Below are positions 30,607-39,432 of a DNA stretch of 55,944 nucleotides, piece after piece (position 1 is the stretch's first letter; each line of letters opens with the position of its first letter). Source of the DNA: an uncultured Syntrophobacterales bacterium (GTDB lineage: Bacteria; Desulfobacterota; Syntrophia; Syntrophales; UBA5619); NCBI GenBank assembly GCA_903928915.1, contig CAIYSL010000053.1:1-55944 (forward strand), written 5' to 3'. Made by a program: the position numbers and the translations under genes. The notes beneath the pieces are model-generated. The model did no database searches, had not been told where the DNA came from, and saw only the letters and a program-made list of their open reading frames with translations.

Positions 30607-33300
30607 ATGCGCATGGTTTCTTCCGCCCCAGTTCGGAGCCGTACCGTCGCCGCAATCGGGTTTGCCCGTTGGCCCGCCGGGAGAGGTGCCGGGAGCGGCC
30701 GTGCGGTCGCCGCGTTCGTAGTCATCGCCCTCCTGCTCAGCGCGCTATTGCTCCCCGGGCCCGCCGCCGGTTCGCCGCCCGTGTTCACCGATGCCGAACG
30801 GAGCTGGCTCGCCGGCCACCCCGTCATCCGTCTGGCCCCTGATCCGGAGTTCAAACCCATCGAGTACTTCGACAGCGACGGTTTCTACCAAGGGCTCGCG
30901 GCCGACCACGTCCGGCTCCTGGAGAAGAAGCTGGGGATCCGGTTCGAGATCGTCCGGACGAAGAACTGGGACGAGGTGATGGGGAAATTCCGCGCGGGCG
31001 AGGTCGATGCGCTCGGCGCCATCGTCGCCACGCCGAACCGCAGGACCTTCATGCGGATCAGCGAGCCTCTGTTCAACGTCCCCGGCGCCATCATGGTGCG
31101 GAAATCCGTCGACCCGGGGCTGACCTTCGACCGGCTCAGCGGCCTGACCGTGGCGGTCGTCTCCAACTATACGGCCCACGACATCATGAAGACCCGGTAC
31201 CCGGACATCCGGCTCGACGTGGTGCCCGATACCACCGCCGGCCTGACGAAGGTGGCCTTCGGGATGGTGGACGCCTACGTGGAAAACCTCGCCACCGCCT
31301 CCTACTATCTCCAGCAGTCGGCCATCACCAACGTGCACGCCGCCGGCGATACCCCGTTTTTGTACCAGTGGGGAATCGGGATCAGGAAGGACTGGCCCGA
31401 GTTCGAAGCGATCGTCAACAAGGGGATCGCCTCGCTGACCCCGCAGGAGCGGAGCGAGGTGCTCGACCGCTGGCTGCCCGTGCAGAAGCGCTGGGTGCCC
31501 ACGGCACGGTTCATCATCGTCGCGCTCGCCGGCGTCGGGACCGTGCTGCTGGCGGTGATTCTCATATCGAACCGCTTGCTGCGGCGCGAAGTGGGGAGGC
31601 GGACCGCGGCCCTCAACCATGAGATCGCGGAACGGCGCCGCATGGAAGAGGAGGTGCGCGCGCTCAACAGCGGCCTCGAGCAGCGGGTGGCCCAGCGGAC
31701 CGCGGAGTTGCAGCGGGAGATCGCGGAGCGGAAGAAGGCCGTCTCTTCCCTCGAAGAGAGCAGGAACAGCTACGAGATGCTCGTCAACCATATCCCGATC
31801 GGGATCACGATGATCGATACGCGCTTCCGGGTGGTCATGGCGAACAGGACAATCGCCCTGTGGCTCCGGAGGAACCCAGACGGGTTGACCGACGCATGCT
31901 GTTACCGCTCGTTCGAAAAGCGGGAAGCGCCCTGTCCCCACTGCCCCGGCGTCGTGGCGATGCGGACCGGTCAGCCGGCAGAAGCCGAATCGACGGGCAC
32001 GCGCGACGACGGGGACCGGATCGACGTGCGGATCAAGGCGATCCCGCTCGGCCCTGCCGGGGCGCCGACGGGATTCATCGAACTGATCGAGGACGTGACC
32101 GACCGGAGCCGGGCGAAGGAGGAGCGGCAGAGACTCGAAGGGCAGCTGATCCAGGCGCAGAAGATGGAGGCGATCGGCCATCTGGCCGGGGGGATCGCCC
32201 ACGACTTCAACAACATCCTGTCCGCCATCATCGGATACGCGAGCATGATCCAGCTCCGGATGCCGACGGACCATCCGATCCGGCCCACGGTGGAGCAGAT
32301 CCTCGCCGCTTCCCAGCGGGCCACCGCCCTGACCCAGGGGCTGCTCGCCTTCAGCAGAAAGCAGATCATCAGCCCGCAGCCGCTGGAGGTGAACGAGAAC
32401 ATCCGCAGGCTGGAAAAACTCCTGCAGCGGATCATCGGCGAGGATATCGACTTTCAAGTGGACTACGGCGGCTCTCCGCTGGTCATCATGGCGGACCCGG
32501 GCCAGCTCGACCAGGCCTTGATCAACCTGGTCACCAACGCGCGGGACGCCATGCCCCGGGGGGGGACGCTGCTGATCAGGATCTCCCGGGTGGAGTTCGA
32601 CCTGCGGCAGGGCCTCCCCGATGGCCCGCACCGGGCGATCGGGTCGGCGCTGATCGAGGTGAGCGACACCGGGACGGGCATGGACGAGGCGACGCAGGAG
32701 CGGATCTTCGAGCCGTTCTTCACGACAAAGGAGGAGGGCAAGGGGACCGGCCTCGGACTTTCGACGGTCTACGGATTCGTCAAACAGAGCAACGGCCATA
32801 TCGTCTGCACCAGTGCAGCCGGCAAAGGGACCACCTTCCGGATCTACATGCCGCTGATCGAAGGGGAGGTTGCGCTGGAGGCGCCGCAGCCGAAGGAGCT
32901 TTCCTTTCCCCGGGGGAGTGAGACGGTGCTGTTGGCCGAGGACAACGAACAGCTGTGCGAGCTGTACTGCGACGTCCTGGGCGAGTTCGGCTATGAGGTG
33001 ATCGTGGCCACGGACGGGCTGGACGCGGTGGAGCAGTTCCGCCGGCACCGGGAGAGGATCGACCTGGTCATTCTCGACGTGATCATGCCGAAGAAGAACG
33101 GAAGGGATGTGTGGACGGAGGTCCGCCGGGATCGGTCCGACGTGCGCGTCCTGTTCACCAGCGGATACACCGCCGAGATCATCCACCAGCAGAGCATCCT
33201 CGACCGGGATGTCCCCTTCATCGCGAAGCCGGCGACTCCCCAGCAGTTTCTCCAGAAGGTCCGGGAAGTCCTCTCGTCGCCCGCGCCCGGCGGGGTATGA
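30607..33300 (+). CDS. Hybrid sensor histidine kinase with family-3 solute-binding domain
   Basis: 897 residues. A hydrophobic segment (34-55) is followed by a periplasmic family-3 solute-binding domain (about 65-290: VIRLAPDPEFKPIEYFD, FRAGEVDALGAIVATPNR) and a membrane helix (302-322). A coiled coil follows (330-385), then a PAS domain (388-500) with an unusual CCYRSFEKREAPCPHCPG cysteine cluster. The kinase core has His532 in GGIAHDFNNIL, an N box NLVTNARDAM, DTGTGM and GTGLGLS. The receiver (773-890) has phosphoacceptor Asp824 in LVILDVIMP. It would sense a small ligand outside and relay phosphate to its own receiver; no separate output gene is adjacent. An ATG at 30613 is an alternative start. 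Divergence from an amino acid ABC transporter suggests a shared ligand (inference). Confidence 0.95.
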   Translation: MRMVSSAPVRSRTVAAIGFARWPAGRGAGSGRAVAAFVVIALLLSALLLPGPAAGSPPVFTDAERSWLAGHPVIRLAPDPEFKPIEYFDSDGFYQGLAADHVRLLEKKLGIRFEIVRTKNWDEVMGKFRAGEVDALGAIVATPNRRTFMRISEPLFNVPGAIMVRKSVDPGLTFDRLSGLTVAVVSNYTAHDIMKTRYPDIRLDVVPDTTAGLTKVAFGMVDAYVENLATASYYLQQSAITNVHAAGDTPFLYQWGIGIRKDWPEFEAIVNKGIASLTPQERSEVLDRWLPVQKRWVPTARFIIVALAGVGTVLLAVILISNRLLRREVGRRTAALNHEIAERRRMEEEVRALNSGLEQRVAQRTAELQREIAERKKAVSSLEESRNSYEMLVNHIPIGITMIDTRFRVVMANRTIALWLRRNPDGLTDACCYRSFEKREAPCPHCPGVVAMRTGQPAEAESTGTRDDGDRIDVRIKAIPLGPAGAPTGFIELIEDVTDRSRAKEERQRLEGQLIQAQKMEAIGHLAGGIAHDFNNILSAIIGYASMIQLRMPTDHPIRPTVEQILAASQRATALTQGLLAFSRKQIISPQPLEVNENIRRLEKLLQRIIGEDIDFQVDYGGSPLVIMADPGQLDQALINLVTNARDAMPRGGTLLIRISRVEFDLRQGLPDGPHRAIGSALIEVSDTGTGMDEATQERIFEPFFTTKEEGKGTGLGLSTVYGFVKQSNGHIVCTSAAGKGTTFRIYMPLIEGEVALEAPQPKELSFPRGSETVLLAEDNEQLCELYCDVLGEFGYEVIVATDGLDAVEQFRRHRERIDLVILDVIMPKKNGRDVWTEVRRDRSDVRVLFTSGYTAEIIHQQSILDRDVPFIAKPATPQQFLQKVREVLSSPAPGGV

Positions 33301-33349
33301 CCGCTCCGCGGGCAGCGGGTATTCGCAACGGCCAAAGGTGGGGGGAGAA

Positions 33350-33403
33350 ATGACCGAGATATTCAGCCGCCGCATCGGAGGTGCGGCGCGGGACGGGCAG
33401 TGA
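33350..33403 (+). CDS. Possible 17-codon leader ORF before the radical SAM gene
   Basis: ATG 33350 has an excellent ribosome site (GGGGGGAGAA) and encodes MTEIFSRRIGGAARDGQ. Its stop TGA (33401-33403) overlaps the GTG start of the next gene (GTGA). The radical SAM gene lacks a good ribosome site of its own, so it could depend on re-initiation after this short frame. It could also be the true N-terminus of that gene joined by an indel. No known family. Confidence 0.4.
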   Translation: MTEIFSRRIGGAARDGQ

Positions 33404-34983
33404 TCCGGCGCCGAGCCGCGGGGAACGGGGCTCTCCTCATCCACCCGCCGGCGGCGAAGGCCTGCGAACCGCCGGGGGGCATCGCGCGGCTCGCGGGGGC
33501 GCTCAGGCGTCACGGCATCGCCTGCCGGCTCTGGGACGCCAACCTGGAAGGACAGCTCGCCCTGGCGGCAGAAGCGGCCCGGAGCGGGAGCGGCGCGGAT
33601 ACGTGGACGCGGCGGGCGGCCGGGAAATTGCCGGAGAATCTGCCGGCCCTGCGGAGCACGGGACTGTACGCGCGACCGGAGCGCTACCGGCGGGCGGTTG
33701 CCGACCTGAACCGCCTCGTCGCCGAGGCGGCCAGACCCTTTGGCGTCCGCCTGACCCTGGCCGATTACGAGGCCGGGGACCTCTCCCCGGTGAGGAGCGC
33801 CGATCTGCTCCGCGCCGCTGCCGAGCCCGAGGCAAACCCGTTTCACCGCTGGTTTTCCCGGCGGCTGGACGAGGTCCTGGCGGAGACGCCGGTCGCGATG
33901 GTCGGCCTCTCGCTCAACTACCTCAGCCAGGCGCTGACGACCTTCGCGCTGATCGGCCTGATCCGGCGCGTCGCGCCGCGTCTCCCGATCGTCCTCGGCG
34001 GGGGGCTGGTCACCTCCTGGCTGCGGAGGCCGGGATGGCGCTCACCCTTCGCGGGGCTCGTGGATGCCGCAATCGCCGGGCCGGGCGAGGAGGCGCTGCT
34101 GGCCCTGCTCCGCCGGGACCATGACGGCGGGTGCGACCGGCCCGATCTCGCCGGCCTTCCCCTGGCGGACTACCTGGCCCCCGGTCCGGTCCTTCCCTAC
34201 AGCGCCTCGAGCGGCTGCTGGTGGCGCCGCTGCTCCTTCTGCCCGGAAGGGGCCGAGGGGAACCCGTACCGCCCCGTCCCGCCGCGGCGGGCCGCGGCGG
34301 AGCTTCACGCCCTGACCGAACGCTTCCGCCCGGCGCTGATCCACCTGCTCGACAACGCGCTGAGCCCTGCCCATCTCGCGGCCCTTGCCGCCGAGCCGCC
34401 GGGGGCCCCCTGGTACGGGTTCACGCGGATCACGCCCCAGCTTGCGGATCCCGCGTTCTGCCTGCGGCTGAAGGATTCGGGCTGCATCATGCTGAAGCTG
34501 GGGCTGGAGTCGGCCGATCCCGGGGTCCTCGCCGCGCTGCAAAAAGGGGTCGACCCCGCAACGGCGGCCGCGGTCCTGGCGAACCTGGCGGCGGCGGGGA
34601 TCGCCAGCTACGTCTATCTGCTGTTCGGGACGCCGGCGGAGACGCCCGCGGCGGCGCGGCGGACCCTGGTGTTCACCGCGGAGCACGCGCGGGAGATCGG
34701 GTTTCTGAACGCGGCGATCTTCAATCTGCCCGCGTACGGACCCGACACGGATGCCCTCGACACCGGGGAGTTCTACGACGGGGACCTGTCGCTGTACAAG
34801 CGGTTCGTCCATCCGCAGGGGTGGCACCGGGGCGAGGTGCGGCGGTTCCTGGAGCGGGAATTCAGGAAGGAGCCGGCGATCGCGGCGATCCTCCGGCGGG
34901 ACCCGCCGCTGTTCACCTCGAACCACGCCCCCTTCCTCGTGATGGCTTCCGCAGTCAGCCCTTCATCACCGCAGCCAGGATAG
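33400..34983 (+). CDS. B12-binding-like radical SAM protein
   Basis: 527 residues. The first 220 resemble a cobalamin-binding-type Rossmann domain (LLIHPPAAKACEPPGGIARLAGAL, VGLSLNYLSQALTTFALIGLIRR, IVLGGGLVTSW, AGPGEEALLALL) but lack the DxHxxG base-off motif. The radical SAM barrel starts at SASSGCWWRRCSFCPE, a CX4CX2C cluster site where CX3CX2C is classical; LKLGLESADPGVLAAL and YVYLLFGTPAETPAAA follow. The GTG at 33400 overlaps a short upstream frame. The end overlaps the convergent threonine aldolase gene by 29 bases. Reaction unknown; the spacing of the cysteines and missing B12 ligand are worth noting. Confidence 0.86.
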   Translation: MIRRRAAGNGALLIHPPAAKACEPPGGIARLAGALRRHGIACRLWDANLEGQLALAAEAARSGSGADTWTRRAAGKLPENLPALRSTGLYARPERYRRAVADLNRLVAEAARPFGVRLTLADYEAGDLSPVRSADLLRAAAEPEANPFHRWFSRRLDEVLAETPVAMVGLSLNYLSQALTTFALIGLIRRVAPRLPIVLGGGLVTSWLRRPGWRSPFAGLVDAAIAGPGEEALLALLRRDHDGGCDRPDLAGLPLADYLAPGPVLPYSASSGCWWRRCSFCPEGAEGNPYRPVPPRRAAAELHALTERFRPALIHLLDNALSPAHLAALAAEPPGAPWYGFTRITPQLADPAFCLRLKDSGCIMLKLGLESADPGVLAALQKGVDPATAAAVLANLAAAGIASYVYLLFGTPAETPAAARRTLVFTAEHAREIGFLNAAIFNLPAYGPDTDALDTGEFYDGDLSLYKRFVHPQGWHRGEVRRFLEREFRKEPAIAAILRRDPPLFTSNHAPFLVMASAVSPSSPQPG

Positions 34984-35992
34984 CCAGCGCCGCGTCGATA
35001 TCGGCAGCCGAGATGCCCCAGTGGGTCAGCATCCGGAAGCGGGCCGGCCCCGTGTGGGAGACGCGAAGCCCCTTTTGGGCCAGCCGGTCCAGGAACTCCT
35101 GGTCGGAAAAGCGGCCCGGCCTGAGGTCGCAGTAGAGGATATTCGTCTGGACCCGGGCGGGGTCGGTGGCGAGGCCGGCGATCGCGGCGATCCCCGCGGC
35201 CAGGCGGCGGGCGTTGGCGTGGTCCTCGGCGAGACGGTCGACCATCTGCTCCAGGGCCACGATCCCCGCGGCCGCGATGATCCCCGCCTGGCGCATCCCG
35301 CCGCCCAGCATCTTGCGGGTCCGGCGCGCCCGGGCGATGAAGGCCCGGTTGCCGCAGATCACCGAGCCCACCGGCGCGGCGAGCCCCTTGGAGAGGCAGA
35401 CGTTGACCGAATCGATCCCCTGCGTAAGCTCCCGGCAGTCCACGCCGAGGGCGACGGCGGCATTGAACAACCGGGCGCCGTCGAGGTGGACGAGCAAGCC
35501 GCGGCGCTTCGCCAGCGCCGTAACGGCTGCCGTGTACTCGGGCGTCAGCGCGGCGCCGGAGCAGCGGTTGTGCGTGTTCTCCAGACAGACCAGGCGGGTC
35601 CGGGGGAAGTGGATGTTGTCGGCGCGGATGGCGCCTTCGATGTCCTCCAGCCGGAGCGTGCCGTCGGGCTGGTTGGGGATGGTGTGGACGACCATCCCCC
35701 CCAGGGCGGACAGGCCGCCCGCCTCGTTGAGGAAGATGTGCGCGCTGTCGCCGAGGATCACCTCCTCGCCGCGGCCGCAGTGGGTGAGCAGCGAGGTGAT
35801 GTTCCCCATCGTGCCGCTGGCCACCAGGAGCCCTGCCTCCATCCCGGTCCGCTCCGCCATCATCGCCTCGAGGCGGTTGATGGTGGGGTCCTCGCTGAAG
35901 ACGTCGTCCCCCAGCTCGGCGCGGGAGATCGCCTCCCGCATCGCCGCAGTGGGAAGGGTAACCGTATCGCTGCGCAAATCTATGGCCGCCAT
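34955..35992 (-). CDS. ltaE: Low-specificity L-threonine aldolase
   Basis: 345-residue fold-type I PLP enzyme that cleaves threonine or allo-threonine to glycine and acetaldehyde. The signatures are IDLRSDTVTLPT, GDDVFSEDPTINRLE, FLVASGTMGN-like LLVASGTMGNITSLL, LENTHNRCSGA, LLVHLDGARLFNAAVALG (PLP-ring Asp) and VCLSKGLAAPVGS with the Schiff-base Lys. ATG 35992 has GGAGG six bases upstream, better than the TTG at 35998. It lies 19 bases after the dehydrogenase gene and is likely co-transcribed with it. It may act on a beta-hydroxy amino acid in the same catabolic route (inference). Confidence 0.95.
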   Translation of the reverse strand: MAAIDLRSDTVTLPTAAMREAISRAELGDDVFSEDPTINRLEAMMAERTGMEAGLLVASGTMGNITSLLTHCGRGEEVILGDSAHIFLNEAGGLSALGGMVVHTIPNQPDGTLRLEDIEGAIRADNIHFPRTRLVCLENTHNRCSGAALTPEYTAAVTALAKRRGLLVHLDGARLFNAAVALGVDCRELTQGIDSVNVCLSKGLAAPVGSVICGNRAFIARARRTRKMLGGGMRQAGIIAAAGIVALEQMVDRLAEDHANARRLAAGIAAIAGLATDPARVQTNILYCDLRPGRFSDQEFLDRLAQKGLRVSHTGPARFRMLTHWGISAADIDAALAILAAVMKG

Positions 35993-36011
35993 CGTCAACC
36001 TCCGATCTCGC

Positions 36012-37142
36012 TTACCGGTAGAATTCCTCCTCGTCGATGGGGAGCTTCAGGGGCACGCCCCGCTCCGCCGACAGGCCCATGGCCATGGTGAGCACGAGGT
36101 TCCGGTGCCCGTCCCAGGGCGTTGCATGCGGGGTATCCATCCCGGTATACAGGCGGGCGAACCACGCGTTGGTCTCCTCGCGCATCGGGCCCCACAGCTG
36201 CCCGTTGTAGATATCCCCGGGCGGATAGCTGGTGAGGAATTCCACGTGGCGCTCGTACTCGGGATGGTAGCCCTCGGGCCGGTAGCCGGACCACTGCGCC
36301 TTCTCCGAGGCGAGGACGAGGTCGCGGTGGGTATCGTCGACCGTGATCACCCCCGTGGTCCCCACAATCCCGATCTCCAGGCCGTACACCGCCCCGGGCC
36401 ACACGATCGGCAGGGCCCAGCTGATGTTCATGCTCCAGAGGGTCCCGTCTTTCATCGTGAAGATGCCGAAGGTGGCGTCTTTCGTCCCGATCGACCCGAG
36501 CACGGCGTCGTTGGACCGGGCGTAGACCTCCACGGGCTCCTTTCCCTCCATCAGCCAGAGCGACATATCCAGGCTGTGGGTCCCAGAGACGACCATGGGC
36601 TGGAGGTTTACCCGCTCTTCGGTGCGCCGGAGCGTGGCCAAGGGCACCATCCGGTTCATGAACGCCCGGGTCGTGACCGTGGTGACCTCCCCGATCTCCC
36701 CGGTGCGGAGCTTCTCCTTGATCGCCAGGAACCGCCGCCGGAAGCGGTTGGTGTAGCCGATCACCGCGTCGACGCCGCTTTTGGCGATGGCGTCGTACAC
36801 CCGCCGCGAATCCCGGACATCCGTGGCCAGGGGTTTTTCGATGAACAGGTTGTGCCCCTGCTCGACTGCGGCCAGGATGGGCGCCACGTGGTTGTTCTCG
36901 TCGGTGGCGATGATCGTCGCATTGACCTCGCTCCGTTTGAGCAGCTCCCGGTAGTCGGTCGTCCAGAAGTCCGCCTGTGTGTCCTCGGCGAGCTTCCTGG
37001 CGAGGCCCTCGTTGATGTCGCAGACGCCCAGCCATCCCACGCCCGGGTACGTGCGGGCCATGACCGCACGGATCCTCCCGATCGTCCCGGAGCCCACGAC
37101 GGCCAACCCGATCTCCTTCCGCTCTCCCTTTCTCGCGCTCAT
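36012..37142 (-). CDS. Gfo/Idh/MocA-family NAD(P)-dependent oxidoreductase
   Basis: 376 residues. The N-terminal Rossmann fold starts IGLAVVGSGTIGRIRA and has VCDINEGLARKLAED and the conserved FIEKPLATD (EKP motif). The C-terminal half carries VSGTHSLDMSLWLMEGKEP, the typical substrate-side His region. Such enzymes oxidise cyclic polyols, sugars or related hydroxy acids. AAGGAGG precedes ATG 37142. It is the first gene of a two-gene operon with threonine aldolase, from the promoter at 37272-37300. It is probably part of the catabolic set that includes the TTT transporter. Confidence 0.92.
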   Translation of the reverse strand: MSARKGERKEIGLAVVGSGTIGRIRAVMARTYPGVGWLGVCDINEGLARKLAEDTQADFWTTDYRELLKRSEVNATIIATDENNHVAPILAAVEQGHNLFIEKPLATDVRDSRRVYDAIAKSGVDAVIGYTNRFRRRFLAIKEKLRTGEIGEVTTVTTRAFMNRMVPLATLRRTEERVNLQPMVVSGTHSLDMSLWLMEGKEPVEVYARSNDAVLGSIGTKDATFGIFTMKDGTLWSMNISWALPIVWPGAVYGLEIGIVGTTGVITVDDTHRDLVLASEKAQWSGYRPEGYHPEYERHVEFLTSYPPGDIYNGQLWGPMREETNAWFARLYTGMDTPHATPWDGHRNLVLTMAMGLSAERGVPLKLPIDEEEFYR

Positions 37143-37271
37143 CGCTACCTCCTTGTACAGTGACGGTCTCCAGCGACCGTGTCGGATCATCTCCCGCCGT
37201 CAACGGTTGGCGGCTGCGTTCTTCCGGGCCCGGCGACGGGCGTACGGTCCGCCTGCCGGTCCGGTGGGAAC

Positions 37272-37300
37272 ATGTAAGAGTATGCGGTTGGGGATGTCAA
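37272..37300 (-). promoter_or_regulatory. Promoter of the dehydrogenase-aldolase operon
   Basis: On the minus strand TTGACA (37300-37295) and TTACAT (37277-37272) with a 17-base spacer. The -35 is perfect, the -10 weak. The leader would be about 120 bases. The remainder of the 265-bp gap is GC-rich and shows no other clear element. Confidence 0.5.
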
Positions 37301-37407
37301 GAAAAAACTCTGCTGCCGGATCGGCGCGCCCGGGGCGTGCGGTCTGCGGCGCCCGGGAAGCTCCGGTCCGATTCCTGTCGACCGGCCGGGGCCCCCGGCC
37401 GCGCGGT

Positions 37408-39078
37408 TTACCCGCCGGTCTGCACCTCCGGCGGCACGGCCTGGCCCGTGTAGTGGCAGTAGCTCATCATTCCCCCCGAAAAGTTCGACAGCCGCTCGAA
37501 GCCCGACTGTTTCAGGACCCGGCAGGCAGCGTAGGAGCGGACCCCGGTGCGGCAGACCACGACCAGATGACGGTCCTGCGGGAGCTCGGCGAACCGCTCG
37601 CGCAGCTCTTCGCGGGGGATGTGGACCGACCCGGGGATGCTGATGGCCGCGAATTCCTTGGCGGTCCGCACGTCGACGATCAGCGGGTTCTCCAGGGCGG
37701 CTATCCGGTCCCAGGTCACCGAATCCACCAGCCCCCGCAGGACGTTGCTCCCCACGAACCCGGCCATGTTGACCGGGTCCTTGGCCGCTCCGAAGGGCGG
37801 GGCGTAGGCGAGTTCGAGCCGTTCGAGGTCGTACACCGTCATCCCCGCCCGGATGGCCGTCGCGATGATGTCGATCCGCTTGTCGGCGCCGTCCGCCCCG
37901 ATGCACTGGGCGCCCAGGACCTTCCCGTCCGGCAGCGCAAACAGGAGCTTCAGCGAGAGCGTCGCGGCGCCGGGATAGTAACCGGCGTGGCTGAGCGGAT
38001 GGATGTGGATCGCCTGGCAGGCGATGTTGTTCCTCCGGGCCGTCTTTTCGTTCAGCCCCGTGGCGGCAGCCTGCAGGTCGAAGACCTTGACGATGGCCGT
38101 GCCCAGCGACCCGTGGTAGCGGGAGTCGATGCCGCAGATGTTGTCCGCGGCGATGCGGGCCTGCTTGTTGGCGGGGCCTGCCAGCGGGATGAGCACCGGC
38201 ATTCCGCCCACCAGGTGGGTCGTTTCCACGGCGTCGCCGACGGCGAAGATATCCGGATCGCTCGTCCGCATCGCCGCGTCGACGGCGATGCCGCCGGTTG
38301 GGCCGATCTTCAGCCCCGCCGCGCGAGCCAGTGCGACCTCGGGCCGCACACCCGCCGCGCTCACCACGAGCTGGGGGGCAAGCTCGGTCCCGGATCCCAG
38401 GACGACCTTGCCGGAGGGACCGCCCGCGATCCGCTTCACCCCGTCGGACAGACGGAGGTCGACCCCCCCGGAAACGAGCCGGGCCTGGATGATCGCGGCC
38501 ATCTCCGGATCGAAGGGGGTCATCACCTGGTCGAGCATCTCCACGAGATGGGTCCTGATTCCGCGTTCCACCAGGTTTTCCGCGACCTCCACCCCGATGA
38601 ATCCGCCGCCGATGACGACCGCCTCCTGCACCTGCTGCCCGTCGATCCGCGCCATCAGGGCGTCCATGCCCGGGATGTCGGTGAGGCTCATGAATAGCGG
38701 TGCGTCGCGTCCTTCGATCGGCGGGATCAGGGGCGCGGCCCCCGGAGAGAGGATCAGGGTGTCGTAGGATTCGTCATACTGCTCACCCGTCTTGCGGTTT
38801 GCGACCCGGATGCATTTCCGGGCGGGATCCACGGCCAGCGCCTCGTTTCCCAGCCGCACCTCGATGCGGAAATTGGCCCAGAGTTTCTCGGGCGTCTGGA
38901 GCAGCAGTTTCGCCCGATCCTTGATCCTGCCCGATACGTGGTAGGGGAGGCCGCAATTGGCGAAGGAGATGTACTCGCCCCGTTCGAACACGACGATCTT
39001 CGCTTGTTCGTCCAGCCTGCGCAGCCGGGCCGCGGCAGTGGCGCCGCCCGCCACGCCGCCGACGATGCATACCTTCAT
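37408..39078 (-). CDS. CoA-disulfide reductase-like flavoprotein with rhodanese domain
   Basis: 556 residues. The first 450 form a pyridine nucleotide-disulfide oxidoreductase of the CoADR/Npsr type: VCIVGGVAGGATAAARLRR (FAD), the single redox Cys42 in SFANCGLPYHVSG, VVIGGGFIGVEVAENL (NAD site) and DIFAVGDAVETTHLV. Residues about 460-545 form a rhodanese domain with Cys509 in VVCRTGVRSY. Enzymes with this architecture reduce CoA disulfide or persulfide, or move sulfur using NAD(P)H. AAGGAGCGAC precedes ATG 39078 and a promoter lies 100 bases upstream. The gene is divergent from tctC. Confidence 0.94.
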   Translation of the reverse strand: MKVCIVGGVAGGATAAARLRRLDEQAKIVVFERGEYISFANCGLPYHVSGRIKDRAKLLLQTPEKLWANFRIEVRLGNEALAVDPARKCIRVANRKTGEQYDESYDTLILSPGAAPLIPPIEGRDAPLFMSLTDIPGMDALMARIDGQQVQEAVVIGGGFIGVEVAENLVERGIRTHLVEMLDQVMTPFDPEMAAIIQARLVSGGVDLRLSDGVKRIAGGPSGKVVLGSGTELAPQLVVSAAGVRPEVALARAAGLKIGPTGGIAVDAAMRTSDPDIFAVGDAVETTHLVGGMPVLIPLAGPANKQARIAADNICGIDSRYHGSLGTAIVKVFDLQAAATGLNEKTARRNNIACQAIHIHPLSHAGYYPGAATLSLKLLFALPDGKVLGAQCIGADGADKRIDIIATAIRAGMTVYDLERLELAYAPPFGAAKDPVNMAGFVGSNVLRGLVDSVTWDRIAALENPLIVDVRTAKEFAAISIPGSVHIPREELRERFAELPQDRHLVVVCRTGVRSYAACRVLKQSGFERLSNFSGGMMSYCHYTGQAVPPEVQTGG

Positions 39079-39432
39079 GTGTCGCTCCTTCCGCGCGATC
39101 GATACCTGCGGGAGGCGGTTCTTCCCCCTGGATGAAGACCGGACTCCCCCCGCGCGCGTAACCGCATTTTTTTGCGGGAGAATAGGGGAGTTGGATGGGT
39201 AAGTCAACCGGTTTTTCCCCGCCGGATTCACGCGTTGTCGGGCGCAAAAAAAACTTGACAAGGGTCCCCCTTCCGTGTGCAAAAGAGTCCCGAAGTTTGG
39301 CCGGGGACCGCTGTGGCTGCGATGGATCGGATACCGGTCGTCCCCGGGGTGCGGGAAGCGGCGCGGTGTCGCCGGGGAATGCCCGTCCGCATCGCGGGCG
39401 GGGACGGGAACGACCGACGAAAGGAGAATGCG
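39079..39432. other. 354-bp divergent regulatory region (CoADR / tctC)
   Basis: It holds the minus-strand promoter at 39179-39207 and, for the plus strand, a perfect TTGACA at 39255-39260 whose -10 (TGCAAA, 17 bases on) is poor, so activator dependence is possible. A CCGCA-T5-TGCGG hairpin lies at 39159-39173 within an AT-rich run. The last 130 bases before tctC show nothing specific beyond its ribosome site AAGGAGA. Confidence 0.5.
39179..39207 (-). promoter_or_regulatory. Sigma-70 promoter for the CoADR-rhodanese gene
   Basis: On the minus strand TTGACT (39207-39202) and TATTCT (39184-39179), 17 bases apart, about 100 bases upstream of ATG 39078. Confidence 0.6.

Noticed and set aside
30745-33846. 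1033-codon open frame on the minus strand
   Set aside because: It is the shadow of the hybrid kinase; composition is His/Arg/Gly/Pro-rich without any domain, while the plus strand has full kinase motifs.
39159-39173. CCGCA-T5-TGCGG hairpin as a possible terminator
   Set aside because: The T-run is in the loop and no T-run follows the stem on either strand, and it lies in a divergent promoter region.
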